Shown here: piece by piece, positions 10,620 to 20,882 of the stretch
Numbering within the stretch: the first letter of the stretch is position 1
Layout of the letters: each line of letters begins with the position of its first letter
Assembly: GCA_034231615.1 (NCBI GenBank)
Contig: CM067298.1
Coordinates: 7,378,140-7,442,139, forward strand
DNA from: Meghimatium bilineatum
Taxonomy: Eukaryota; Mollusca; Gastropoda; Stylommatophora; Philomycidae
DNA: 64,000 nt
Reading direction: 5' to 3'
Position numbers and translations under genes: made by a program
Notes under the pieces: model-generated
What the model was told of the DNA's origin: nothing
What the model saw: only the letters and a program-made list of their open reading frames with translations
Database searches by the model: none

Positions 10620-11365
10620 AACACATCCTGAACAGGATGTAGCAGTCATCACAGACTTTCGAAACTTCTGTCGACCTTGATCCAGTCTTCCTGCTTCTTG
10701 CTGACATGTTCAAGTGGTCTGTGATGCCTTGCATCAATATTCTTCTTGATCTGCTTCTTGTTCAACCTCCTGGCATAATTCCCTCCATTATGGTCGTCTC
10801 TAGGCTGTCATGACCTTTGATATGGCCACAATATTGTAGTTGTCTGGAAATAACTACGCTGTTTATTCAGTTTTCTTTTACATTCATTTCTCTCAGGTTG
10901 ACTATATTTGTGATATTTTTTGTTCCATGGTATTCTAAGAATTTTTCTGTAACATTTTGTTTCAAATGTTGCTTTTTTTATTTGTTAGTGATTGTCCGGG
11001 ACTCACATCCATATATTGGTACTGGAAATATGGAAGTCCTTATTAAGGTTTGTTTTGTTTTTTTACAGCAGCTCAGCCATAGGTTTTTCATTGATATGAC
11101 CTTCTTTTACGCGATAGCCAACCTCCTTCTGACCTCTTGATATCAATCATCGTTACTGTTGGTAAGAGAACCAAGTTAATCAAAACTGTTGACTCTTTCT
11201 AATTCTCTGTTGTTGATCCTGATTGAGAACTTGCTAGTGGTTATGTTATTTGTCATAATCTTGGTCTTGTTTACATTTAGAAATAGGTTCTGTTTTTCAC
11301 TATGTTCTTTAATGGAGTTTATGAGGTGTTCGATACCTGCTTGATTGATCCTATCTACTGTATAG
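10620..11365 (-). mobile_element. RTE-like LINE RT/C-terminal fragment, antisense
   Basis: Minus-strand translation gives LINSIKEHSEKQNLFLNVNK, KTKIMTNN, RVNSFD-LGSLTNSNDD, EVRRRLAIA-KKV, IYGCESRTI, LQYCGHIKGHDSLETTIMEG and IMPGG-TRSRSRR. These are the palm-to-thumb and C-terminal blocks of an RTE-type ORF2 (family forms NSFEYLGSLI, EVRRRLAIARKKV, YGCETWTI). Scattered stops and frame changes mark an old copy. The catalytic YADD lies upstream of the preserved part and is absent. Confidence 0.75.
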
Positions 11366-11376
11366 AAGACCTGTTC

Positions 11377-11556
11377 GCTAAATTAAGTTGGACCCCTTCG
11401 TCATGTGTTATGGTTATGGTTTGACTTTCAATTGGTTACTATTTATATACTTGGAATCGCATGTCAAAATTAGCCAAGGCGATTCCAAAAATTTAAATAG
11501 TAACCAACTGAAAATCAAACAATAATCAAAACGAATAGAGTTCAACTTGATTTAGC
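11377..11556. repeat. Imperfect inverted repeat, foldback/MITE-like
   Basis: Left arm begins GCTAAATTAAGTTGGA (11377) and runs to about 11460. The right arm ends CAACTTGATTTAGC (11556) and starts GCGATTCC at 11479. Best-matched segments are TTGGTTACTATTTA and GGAATCGC with their complements. The arms are about 80 bp with several mismatches and a small loop. There is no coding capacity. No convincing TSD was found, so a non-autonomous DNA transposon is possible but unproven. Confidence 0.6.
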
Positions 11557-11769
11557 CACCATGTCTTCTTTTGTCATCGACAGTCTTGGCTTAACTGTGT
11601 TCCAATAATGTTGTATCATTAGTACATCATAGTTCTGGTATCTCGTGACCCTCTCCGTGGTTGAATGCATGAAGTAATTTCTGTTGGTTATTTCATTCGT
11701 ACTATGATCAATTTAAATATTTCTCTCCATCTATGTATTCTATTTTCTCTGCTTTTGTTGTAAGGTGTG

Positions 11770-12060
11770 GCAGGGTTGAATGACAATCGGTTTTTAGACT
11801 ATGTCACGTTATGTCTCTTGATATGCAGTAATATTGTGACGTCTCAGAACATTGATCAATCCTTCAATTCATCTTCATCTTAGTCTTCCTCTGCCTTTTG
11901 TTGTTTCCATTCTCGCGTTGTATTCTCTTACTGCTGTCCAGTATGGGCTCATTAAGTGGCCGAACTATTTCAGTTTCTGTCTTTCAATATATTTAACTAA
12001 TAGCGCTATTCCAGCAGCTCTTGTAAGCTTTTCATTCCTCACATGATCTTTTCATGTTAT
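11770..12060 (-). mobile_element. LINE ORF2 C-terminal fragment, antisense
   Basis: Minus-strand translation: RNEKLTRAAGIALLVKYIER, QKLK-FGHLM, VREYNARMETTKGRGRLR, then IEGLINVLRRHNI. This is the usual KYIERQKLKWFGHLxRM ... KGRGRPRKRW C-terminal pattern of RNase H-less LINEs. Internal stops show decay. It lies 0.4 kb from the fragment at 10.6-11.4 kb on the same strand, with the inverted repeat between them; the two may or may not come from one insertion. Confidence 0.65.
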
Positions 12061-12195
12061 GTTTTATTCTGTTATTAGACATCTCATTTCACACACAGTG
12101 AGATATCTGTATGTGTGGGTATTTAGCTAGTGTCCATGTCTAACATTGATATGATAATTGATGGTATGAATATTAAATTCATGATGTTCCTTTAG

Positions 12196-13195
12196 ATTTA
12201 TATCTGGGTAGTTGTGTGTTAATTTCTCTCCATCAAGATAGTTGTGTGTTAATTTCTCTCCATCAAGATAGTTGTGTGTTAATTTATTTCTCTCCATCAA
12301 GATAGTTGTGTGTTAATTTCTCTCCATCAAGATAGTTGTGTGTTAATTTCTCTCCATCAAGATAGTTATGTGTTAATTTATTTCTCTCATCAAGATAGTT
12401 GTGTGTTAATTTATTTCTCTCCATCAAGATAGTTGTGTGTTAATTTCTCTCCATCAAGATAGTTGTGTGTTAATTTATCTCCATCTAGATAGTTGTGTGT
12501 TAATTTCTCTCCATCAAGATAGTTGTGTGTTAATTTCTCTCCATCAAGATAGTTGTGTGTTAATTTCTCTCCATCAAGATAGTTGTGTGTTAATTTCTCT
12601 CCATCAAGATAGTTGTGTGTTAATTTATTTCTCTCATCAAGATAGTTGTGTGTTAATTTATTTCTCTCCATCACGATAGTTGTGTGTTAATTTCTCTCCA
12701 TCAAGATAGTTGTGTGTTAATTTCTCTCCATCTAGATAGTTGTGTGTTAATTTCTCTCCATCAAGATAGTTGTGTGTTAATTTCTCTCCATCTAGATAGT
12801 TGTGTGTTAATTTATTTCTCTCCATCAAGATAGTTGTGTGTTAATTTCTCTCCATCAAGATAGTTGTGTGTTAATTTATTTCTCTCCATCAAGATAGTTG
12901 TGTGTTAATTTCTCTCCATCAAGATAGTTGTGTGTTAATTTCTCTCCATCAAGATAGTTGTGTGTTAATTTCTCTCCATCTAGATAGTTGTGTGTTAATT
13001 TATTTCTCTCCATCAAGATAGTTGTGTGTTAATTTCTCTCCATCAAGATAGTTGTGTGTTAATTTATTTCTCTCCATCAAGATAGTTGTGTGTTAATTTC
13101 TCTCCATCAAGATAGTTGTGTGTTAATTTCTCTCCATCTAGATAGTTGTGTGTGAATTTCTCTCCATCGGGATAGTCGTGTATTTATTTCTCTCC
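12196..13195. repeat. 30-bp minisatellite
   Basis: About 32 copies of a 30-bp unit built from GATAGTTGTGTGTTAATTTC and TCTCCATCAA. Some units carry an extra TATT (34 bp) and some CATCTAG variants. The open frames through it on both strands (about 80 codons) repeat the peptide LTHNYLDGEK and are array by-products. Confidence 0.97.
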
Positions 13196-13480
13196 ATGGT
13201 AATTTGGAAATACCAAATTTTACAAATTACTGATACTCTCCAAATAATAGAACATACGAGTATGTATACACAAAGTAAGATCAATAGTCCAGCACAGATC
13301 AATCTATTTAGATCGCTTGTGCTAAATGTACTTTTATACGCATGTGAAAGTTGGACTGAAAGAACTAAAACAAGATAGCTACAGAAGTCGGTGAAGCACA
13401 ATTCGGTTTTAAGATGAACAAAGGAACGAAAGAAGCTATACTTAGTGTCCGAGGGATATCTAGACTTAGTCATAGATAAA
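13196..13480 (+). mobile_element. LINE RT thumb fragment
   Basis: Plus-strand frame to 13378 reads KINSPAQINLFRSLVLNVLL then YACESWTERTK. This matches the KTKxRLFRSLVLSVLLYGCETWxx segment just after the RT core of RTE-like LINEs. Downstream frames are disrupted. Confidence 0.55.
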
Positions 13481-13504
13481 TATATTGTCTATTGTCTATC
13501 CCCA

Positions 13505-13735
13505 GGTGAATGATTGTTGATCGCATTCACACTTGCCGTAAACGTAGGGGTGGTATCTTAAGATGTCGTTTCAAGGCCAGATGTGTCGCCGAGGTTGCAT
13601 TTAGTCCATGTTTGTTCAAGGTTATCTTAATGTTTTCTATTCACCGTTTTCTTGGTCTACCTTTGGCTTCACGCCCAGATATTCTTGTATTATATTCTCT
13701 TATTGGTATTTGGTTTGGCGTCATAAAAATATATA
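13505..13735 (-). mobile_element. LINE 3' fragment, antisense
   Basis: Minus-strand reading contains a decayed GRPRKRW-type block (AAGCCAAAGGTAGACCAAGA at about 13651-13670), then LNKHGLNATSATHLALKRHL and PPLRLRQV. This is a LINE C-terminal tail. The 3'-most part resembles 5515-5645. Confidence 0.45.
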
Positions 13736-13862
13736 GACGTCCAAAAAGTATCTATATATGCTTCATAGACTACAGCAAGACTTTTGACAGATTCCAACAT
13801 GAAAAATTAATCAAATGTCTTCAAGAAATGAGCATAGATGGAAAAGACATCAGAACTGGGAA
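13736..13862 (+). mobile_element. RTE LINE copy 2, segment 1 (RT core)
   Basis: Translation gives SIYICFIDYSKTFDRFQHEK and LIKCLQEMSIDGKDIR, the RT motif A block (FIDYxKAFDxV) in which the catalytic Asp is retained and Ala and Val are changed. It is interrupted at about 13863 by an antisense LINE fragment. The same element continues at about 14403-14640 and 18697-19402. Confidence 0.75.
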
Positions 13863-14402
13863 CTTCGTCTTCTTCTTCTGCGATCAGTTTCCTATGCTCA
13901 TAAGTCTATACAGGGTGGGCCGCCTCCATGAATTCAGTCGTCAGCAGGAGGTCCTTACGGTTGCCCCGCAGCTTCACTTTCAGATGTGTCTCGTGGGGCC
14001 ATATTTTGGTTCTCACGGTATCAAAGAGTGGGCATGTCTGCAGAATATGTTCTGGAGTCTGGGGACCCTTTTGACATGGGCATTGGTCAGTTTGGGCAGC
14101 ATTAATTTTGTGGACATGTGCTTGTAGTCTTCAGTGTCCTGTGCGGAGTCTAAAAATTGTGGTTTGTTGTGATCTGTTTAGCTTTAGAATAAGGTCCTGT
14201 GGAAAGTTACTGCCTGTTCTCTGACTCCATGTATGTTTGTATTTTCCTTTGATGAGGGTTTTTGCTTCAGTCAGTGATATTCTGTGCTGGAATTGTTCCT
14301 TCTTTGCACCTGCTTTTGCCAGTCTGTCAGCTCCTTCATTTCCTGCTATTCCACAGTGTGCAGGGATCCACTGCAGCACAACTTTATTGTTGGCAGATAG
14401 TT
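13863..14402 (-). mobile_element. I-like LINE 3' fragment (RNase H), second family
   Basis: Antisense. The frame 14379-14131 gives LQWIPAHCGIAGNEGADRLA (RNase H fourth motif with His and Asp), KTLIKGKYKHTW and TIFRLRTGH. Beyond a stop it continues with a cysteine-rich tail (QCPCQKGPQTPEHILQTCP) and LLTTEFMEAAHPV. The minus-strand 3' end has GAAGAAGAAG. It differs clearly from the family inserted at 14641, so two different I-type LINEs hit one RTE copy. The 5' truncation point is near 14402. No clear TSD was found. Confidence 0.75.
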
Positions 14403-14640
14403 GATTTAGAAGTTATACAGCTACTCACCATACATAGAAATAAGAAGAGAGGTATGACAATGATGCATTTAATCACCAAGTCTATTTAATATCTACACAG
14501 AGAATATTTGTTTAAATATAGAAGAAATGCCAGAACTCAAGATCAATGGGAAAATAATAAACAACCTTAGATATGCAGATGACACTGTTCTTTTGGCAGA
14601 AAGTGAACATGAACTACAAAGACTAATAGATCAAGTCAAT
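14403..14640 (+). mobile_element. RTE LINE copy 2, segment 2 (YADD)
   Basis: Decayed YIEIRREV-Q-CI-SPSLFNIYTE followed by an open stretch MPELKINGKIINNLRYADD. The YADD catalytic motif and LLAESEHELQRLIDQVN match the copy at 5.8 kb nearly residue for residue. It ends at 14640, where a 4-kb antisense LINE is inserted; the last 12 bp (14629-14640) form the TSD. Confidence 0.85.
14629..14640. repeat. Target-site duplication, left (4-kb LINE)
   Basis: GATCAAGTCAAT, repeated exactly at 18685-18696. Confidence 0.95.
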
Positions 14641-14673
14641 TTCTTCTTCTTCTTTCGTTCACTTGAAAGATGT

Positions 14674-17600
14674 CTATATCTGCAATTCTGTCTCCTTAAT
14701 AAAACTCACTGTCTTTTGTAGTTCATACAGTGTCCCATAGAGCTTTGATTCCAGTGTTGTTTCCTCTGGCCAATATGTCTGCCTCAGAGTTTCATGCTCA
14801 GAACACTCTTGAAGTGTATGTTTGGCCCTCTGTACTGCCTGTCCACATGTACACATGGCCGTGTTGCCAATCTTGAACTTTGTATACATGTGACTGCGGA
14901 GTCGGTTGTGTCCTGTTCTGAGACGTAGAATTATAACTTGTTCTGATCTGTTCATAATGTGATAGTCATCTTGTGTTGGTGTTTGTGGCTTTCTTATTGA
15001 CTTGATCATCTGTTTTTTCTGATGGTAGGTGATTGGTATATCTGGTTGATCTTCGGCAGCACCTTCCTTAGCCAGTTGGTCTGCTTTTTCATTTCCTGGT
15101 ATTCCACAGTGAGAGGGTATCCACTGCATGGTTACCCTATACTGGTAAGACAATTCGCTAAGTAGTTTTTTCAAGTCTGTTAGTTTTCCAGACTGGAGAG
15201 CTTGAAGCACTGACCTTGCATCTGTCAGGAATACCACAGGCTGTAGGTCAGAGTTGGAGTTCAGCAGTTTTTTAGCTGCCACAGTAATTGCCTGGATTTC
15301 TGCATCATAATTATTGCAGAATTTTCCTGTCGGTGTTCTGATTGTATCTCTAGGCTTGTGTGGATATTCTATATATACACCTGCACCTCCATTCCTCACA
15401 GCATTCTGTGCTGACCCATCTGTGTATACTCTGACCCATATATCTTGTGGATATTCCTCGTCCAGGAAACTGAGGGTGACTGTCCTCCGCTGCACACTGT
15501 TCTGTTCGTCCTCGCTTAGTATTCCTTTCACATGGGTCTGAATGTATATTGGCATTCCATGCCTTTCACTCCATGGGGTTTGTTCTGGTACAGACCTTAA
15601 GGGGCTGTCAACTTCAGGTAGGTCTGTAAGTTGTCTACGGAGTCGTTTAGCTTGATGGATAAAGCTGCTTCTTTTCAGTCGCCCCATTGCTAGGTTTTGG
15701 AATCTTTCCTTCATTGGATGACTTGGCATACACTGAAACTTTTCCGCTTGAATTAGTACTTTTGTGTCTCTGCGTTCGCCAAGTGTTTGCATTCTTCCCA
15801 TTTTCTGCATCTCTGCTATGGGTGTTGATTTCATTGCTCCCAACATTATTCTAAGTGCCTGGTTTTGCACTTTATCTAGATCTTGTAATGTGGTGTTTGA
15901 TGCAGGACACCACGCAGCTGAACCATATTCCAGGTGTGGTCTTATGCCTTGCTGTGTGAGTATATTCCCACTGGCTCCCCATGAGGTTCCACTTAGTTTT
16001 CTCAGGATAGCTAACTTCCTCCTGGCTTTTGTTGTTGCTTTGTTTATGTGCTGCTTCCATGTCAGCTTATCATCAAAAGTAACTCCGAGGTATGTTGGTT
16101 GTTTGTCTTCTTTCAAGAGCTCTCCGTCTATCTTGATATGACCGGCTTTTTGTTTTGGTGAGAGGGTAAAGAGTGTAGTGCTGCACTTATCTGTGTTAAT
16201 GCTGACACACAATCTATTTGCCCATAAGGTTAGGGCATCGATAGCTCTTTGTATTTGTTTAGTGGCCACTGTCGCATGTTCTTCCGTGCACCAGATCACC
16301 AGGTCGTCAGCATACATTGCCACTTTGATCCCGTGTGGTAGTTAAGCAACTAGGTCATTTATGTAAACCAAGAAAAGTGTGGGTGACAGGACTCCTCCCT
16401 GGGGGACTCCATGACGCAGTAGGACTTTCTTGCTTTTGCGACCATCTAATTGTACCCTGGCTCTTCTATTATGCAGGTATGCTTTTACCCATTTGTACAT
16501 TCTTGAGCTAACCCTGCAATTTCGCAATTTCTTTAGGAGCCCTTCTTTCCAGACCTTATCAAATGCTTTCCTAAGGTCTATCCATGCTGCTAGTACGAGT
16601 TTCTTATCTTGGAAGGCATCCTCAATCTCTTGGGAGAGGTAGGTTGCCTGATCTTCAGTAGAGTAGCACTGTCTGAAACCTGCTTGCTGTGATACCAGAA
16701 GGTTTTCACTTTCAAGGTACCACTGCATCCTAAGATTGATAATGCGTTCCATTGTTTTGCATAGACAGCTTGTGAGGCTGATGGGCCTGTAGTTGGAGAC
16801 TGTGTTGCCATCTTTTCCTGATTTGAGGAGAGGTATCATTATTGCTTCTCTCCATGCCTGTGGTACATTACCTGTGGACCAGCTTGTGTTAAAGATTTGC
16901 AGCAGCTTTGCTCTTGCTGCAATTCCCAGGTTTCTAATCATTTCATTGGACACTCCATCAGCTCCAGGGGACTTTTTCATTTTCAATTTGGATATTGCAT
17001 GCTCCAGTTCTCTCATTGTTATTGGTGCCTCAATGACTTCAGGTATAGGTTCGTCTTGTCCAATGTTTTGCTGGTTCGCTCGAACCTCCTGTTGTTTGTC
17101 TGGGCTGACTTTGACGTTATTGTCTTCTGCAAAGGAATCTGCAAAGTAATCAGCTGCATGTTTACCTGTTAAAATGTTTGTATCTTTATAAAGGGTGATC
17201 CTGGTATTTCTCCCTGTACCTTCATCATTTAGTTGTTTTACAAGTTTCCATAATTTCCTAGTATCTCTTTCTAGGTTCAGCGACTCTGTTTTTTCTTTCC
17301 AGCTGTTCCGTCTGGCTTGTAACTTGGCTCTTTGAAATTTAGCCTTTGTTTGCTGATATTTGTTGTGATGTTCTTGGCTAGGTCTGTTCTCAGCCTGCTT
17401 TCTAGATGTTTCCATCTCATTTTGCAGCTTTTCCAGTTCATCATTCCAGTAGGGTTTGTAGTTTTTGCGTGCCCCCCTGGGTATGGTTTTACTAGCAGCA
17501 TGTAGTATACATCTATTAAATTCACTCACTGCTCTATTGATGTCTTTGTCCAAGTTCATGTCCTTAGCTAGAACACTGGTTAAATGCTGGTACATTTTCC

Positions 17601-18570
17601 AGTCTGCCCTCTTATAGTTCCACCTAGTGAGCGTGCTGCTGTCCTTGGTATATTCATTGTGAATTTCCAGAAATACTGGTCTGTGGTCACTACCCCCAAG
17701 CTGCTTTCCAACGACACGTGTGATGTTCCATTCCAGGCCTGGTGAGTAGAATGCCAGGTCTGGTGTAGAGGTGGTGTGCCATGCTCTCGAGTAGAAGGTT
17801 GGTGAGTCAGCTGGCTGGTTAATAAGAATGAGATTATTTTCATCCTGCCAGCTCTCAAGTTCCTCACCTCTCTTGTCGATATGATCGTAGCCCCAGCTCT
17901 GAGAGTGGCTGTTGAAGTCACCACACACCATAAGCCTTTCTTTATCTGGAATTGTGTCTAGTGCCAATGGTTTATCATTTGGGCAGTAGTAGTTCAGGAG
18001 ATGGAATTCTGCACTGTCTGTTTTTAGGTGGAGCATCTGGTATTCTGCCCCGCCCATGTATACTTCCAGCTGACATGCGCTGATATTGTTTTTAACTAGT
18101 GTCAGAATTCCACCCTTTCGCCTGTCTTTTCGGTCAGATCGGTAGCACTGGTAGCCTCTGATTTTGAAGGCTATGTCGCTGCTGAGGTGTGTTTCTTGGA
18201 TACAGCAAATATTAACTTGTTCTTCACTGAGGACATTTTCAAGTTCCAGTTTTTTGCTGTATCCATCTCTTTTACTGTTGACACCCTCAGCATTCCAGTG
18301 CATTATTTTTATTGGTCGTTTGTTTGTTTGGCCAGTAGCTCTATTCCCTTGCCTCCTGGCTCCTCGGGGCAATTGAGAAGGACTTCCAGTAACTGAGGTT
18401 GGGCCCTTTCGAGGTATAGGGCCCGGCACCGTCCCTGCCTGAACGTCCGCCACAGGGCAGGCACCATAACATTTATTAGATGCAGACATGTTTCCATTGT
18501 GTTTTATGCGTGGCAACCTGATTATCTGTGCGCCTTTTGGCTGGTTGCCTCCGTCTTCAGCACTCTGCAT
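14674..18570 (-). pseudogene. LINE ORF2: endonuclease, RT, RNase H; one in-frame stop
   Basis: A 1298-codon frame from ATG at 18570. Residues about 88-305 form an APE-type endonuclease: MHWNAEGV (Asn93), IQETHL (Glu126), CGDFNSH (Asp218, Asn220) and GGSDHRPV (Asp295, His296) keep the catalytic set. The RT follows from about residue 530: KSPGADGVSNEM, YRPISLTS, DLRKAFDKVW, VPQGGVLSPTLFLVYINDL, then MYADDLVIW with the catalytic Asp pair. RNase H follows with VYTDGSA, DAEIQAI, FLTDARSVLQAL and IPSHCGIPGNEKADQLAKEG, all four acidic residues plus His. The C-terminus has a CCHC-like CTCGQ...HTLQEC knuckle. One TAA stop (16344-16342) falls between INDLVA and LPHGIKVAMYADD; the frame is otherwise continuous, so as it stands the copy cannot make a whole ORF2 protein without readthrough. 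Confidence 0.93.
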
Positions 18571-18682
18571 GCTTGGGCCGGACTATGGTCCTGCTCGAGT
18601 GGGAGTGCCCGACCAGTCTTAGTTTCCAGCCTCTGATGGCTGAACTAAGCCCCATCACCACTTCAAGGTTCTGGCCTCGATG
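18557..18682 (-). pseudogene. 3' end of LINE ORF1, overlapping ORF2
   Basis: A 41-codon open stretch from the truncated 5' end to TGA at 18559-18557. It contains VVMGLSSAIRGWKLRL and RTIVRPKHAEC. The stop lies 14 bp inside ORF2, whose ATG is at 18570, the short ORF1/ORF2 overlap common in I-type LINEs. The other two frames have early stops. No zinc knuckle remains because the element is truncated. Its identity as ORF1 rests on position, not on a recognised domain. Confidence 0.5.
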
Positions 18683-18684
18683 GG

Positions 18685-18696
18685 GATCAAGTCAAT
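18685..18696. repeat. Target-site duplication, right (4-kb LINE)
   Basis: Exact second copy of GATCAAGTCAAT. The RTE sequence resumes immediately with AAATCAAGTAATGAA, matching the uninterrupted copy at 5946-5960. Confidence 0.95.
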
Positions 18697-19402
18697 AAAT
18701 CAAGTAATGAATATGGACTGGATATAAATATATTTAAAAAATCTTGATAATCAGCAAAGACACAGAATAACAAAAGCTAAACATAAACATACATGGAGAG
18801 AAACTACAACAAGTAAAACATTATCAATATCTTGAACACATAATCACAAATGATGGCAGATGTGAAACAGAAGTTGAAAGGAGAATAGGAATGGCTAAAT
18901 GTTTCTTCAATGACATGAGGAAAATAGTAACATCTAAACAAATTACAAACAAGTTTAAAATTATGTATATAATTTATAGCTATATTAATGTATGGCTCAG
19001 AAACATGGACACTAAACAAACAATTAGAAGACATAATTGATGCCTTTGAGATGTGGGTATATAGAAGAATAGGGAGAACATCATGGAAGGGGAATAAAAT
19101 AAATAAAGAGGTGCTAAAAATACTTAACATGAAGTAAGAATTACTAAGAGAAATAAAAATCAGGCAAATAAAATATTTTGGACACATTAAAAAACATGAC
19201 ACCTTATTGAAGACCTTACTTGAGGGTAAAGTCAAAGGAAAGCCTGCAGGAGATAGGCAGAGATACAAGTGGGAAAGTAACATCACACGATGGACAGGTT
19301 ACAGTCTAGCAGAGTGCACCACTAAAAAAAGAGACAGGGGATGTTGGAGATCTGTTGAGTCAACCTTCGTTATGGAGACGGCACTTTATGATGATGATGG
19401 TT
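18697..19402 (+). mobile_element. RTE LINE copy 2, segment 3 (C-terminal half and tail)
   Basis: Continuation after the nested LINE. Sequence parallels 5946-6660: SSNEYGLDINI, LMYGSETWTLNKQLED, DAFEMWVYRRIGRTSWK, IKIRQIKYFGHIKKHD, TLLEGKVKGKPAGDRQRYKW, TRWTGYSLAECTT, ending at a TGATGATGATGG tail (about 19388-19402). Many stops and small frame changes occur relative to the 5.8-kb copy, so this copy is clearly older. Confidence 0.88.
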
Positions 19403-19625
19403 GGACACTCAATGCAGACATAGACAAAAAAGCATTCAGTCTCTTGAAGACAATTGCTAAAGACGTTTGTTAAGAATTATCTGTATGGAACAAACGACAA
19501 TTATATTCGTCTGGCAGTAAATAAAATTTAAAAAATTCTGGTTATCAGGATCCACGTTTGACAGTGGTGAAACGGCATAAACGTGTTTTGTTTGACCACG
19601 AGAAACAGTCGAGAGTAGAATGAGA
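19403..19625 (+). mobile_element. LINE thumb fragment, separate family
   Basis: Directly after the RTE tail: WTLNADIDKKAFSLLKT, then in other frames NDNYIRLAV and QDPRLTVVKRHKRV. This matches the WTLxxDxxxRIQAFExK ... EPLLxVVKRRKLxWFGH region of a LINE family also seen antisense at 38.8-39.3 kb. Since it abuts the RTE end, the RTE copy may have inserted into this older fragment. Confidence 0.5.
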
Positions 19626-19639
19626 ATAGTGGGTTTAAG

Positions 19640-20329
19640 GAAAAACCTGCATTGATAACATCACGAAATAGTTTAGTGTAATTTGTATTCAATTCCCCGA
19701 ATGGCTCCTAATCTGTTCTAGCAAATGAAACTTCAGTAGTTGAAGACCACCAACTTAGAAAACATCATAGACAGCCGAATACTACGCATGCACGTAACAG
19801 CAAATGTAAGAGTACTGCAACACTTTACCTGTTTGTAGTTTTGCTTTGCAACTCATGACCGTTAAATTGATTTTGAACACTGTTTCCCAAGAGACTGGCC
19901 AGATCGATTGAGGGCATACCTGTTATGTTAGCAGAAGTTATAAACAATTCGTTCCTACCGTGTTATCGCATTGCCTCTGTTGTGGTGTCATTTATTTAAT
20001 AGTTATTGTGTGAACTCATTTTATTGATGTGTTTCCGACAGCTGATAAAAGGTCTCTGTTGATTGTCCAAGCAGCAAATAGTAGTTCACGTCACTGTGTA
20101 AACGTTCAAGAGAAATCTGTATGTAACAGTCCGGATACTACTCAAGCAATTATACATGATACATATAAATATACATTCGTTGCAGCAAAGCAATCAAATA
20201 CTGGGCCAATTAACTCCTTTATTGCAACACAAACTGCTACCAATGTCAATAAAAACATTTTATCCGAAGTATCTTCATTCCAACCCTGTGCTACCAATGT
20301 CAAACATGGTTTTTAACAACAAAACATAA
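19640..20329. other. Unassigned stretch with one short open frame
   Basis: No element recognised. A 95-codon frame (20029-20316, plus) is rich in Ser, Asn and Thr (QAANSSSRHCVNVQ, SFIATQTATNVNKN) without known motifs. An acceptor-like TTTCCGACAG lies just inside it. Could be a host exon remnant or chance. Confidence 0.35.
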
Positions 20330-20690
20330 GAGACAGCTGGTTACAACAGAGATGAGATGTCTGAGAAAAGCCACAGGAGTGACCATTAGTGAGAATTAGA
20401 AACGAGGTCATAAGAGAAAGAGTGGGTATCATATTAATTCTAAAATACATACAGAACCTAACAGATACAATGGTTCGGTCATCTGGAAAGAATGCCGTGT
20501 TGCTCATTAGTTTATAAAGCATATATGAAGAGCGGAGAAGCAGGAAGAAGAGCCAAGGGTAGACCTAGAGTACGCTGGATCGACAACATCAACGAGCCAT
20601 TACATGAACACCAAAAAACATTATCCGAAGCTGCCAAAAAAAGCTAGAACAAGAACACAGTATCTCTCTCGACACCCATAAAAGGTAAAA
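20330..20690 (+). mobile_element. LINE ORF2 C-terminal fragment
   Basis: Decayed frames read TEMRCLRKATGVTIS, then RRARGRPRVRWIDNIN in parts (AGAGCCAAGGGTAGACCTAG at 20552-20571), EPLHEHQKTLSEAAKK and ARTRTQYLSRHP. This is the EMxxLRxxxGVT ... GRPRxRWIDNI C-terminal signature of RNase H-less LINEs. Several frameshifts. Confidence 0.6.
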
Positions 20691-20882
20691 GAGGAAGGAA
20701 ATAAGAAGAAGACGTGGCAGACCGTATGTGAATCAGGTCCGCTAAGATAGTACCTACTCGCCTCGCAACTTGAGTGAATACGTTTGCCGCATTTGACCAT
20801 ACCGCATCCTTATAAAGATGTTGGGATGTGTTAATTTGTTTGGATTTTAGATAAATGTTATACAGGTGTACTGTGTAATGCA

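Larger units (their letters stand above)
14641..18684 (-). mobile_element. Near-intact I/Nimb-type LINE nested in the RTE copy
   Basis: A 4044-bp antisense insertion bounded by a perfect 12-bp TSD. The minus-strand order is: tail of ORF1 (18682-18557), ORF2 (18570-14674), about 30 bp of 3' UTR and an AAG/AGA-rich end (TTCTTCTTCTTCTTTCG on the plus strand at 14641). ORF2 encodes endonuclease, RT, RNase H and a zinc knuckle, which places it in the I superfamily (I/Nimb-like), known from molluscs and other invertebrates. The 5' end is truncated inside ORF1. The precise TSD and single ORF2 stop indicate a young insertion compared with the decayed RTE host. A truncated relative lies at 22641-23443. 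Confidence 0.93.

Noticed and set aside
14131-14379. Host RNase H gene
   Set aside because: The domain is part of an antisense LINE fragment with LINE-type knuckle and tail, flanked by RTE sequence.
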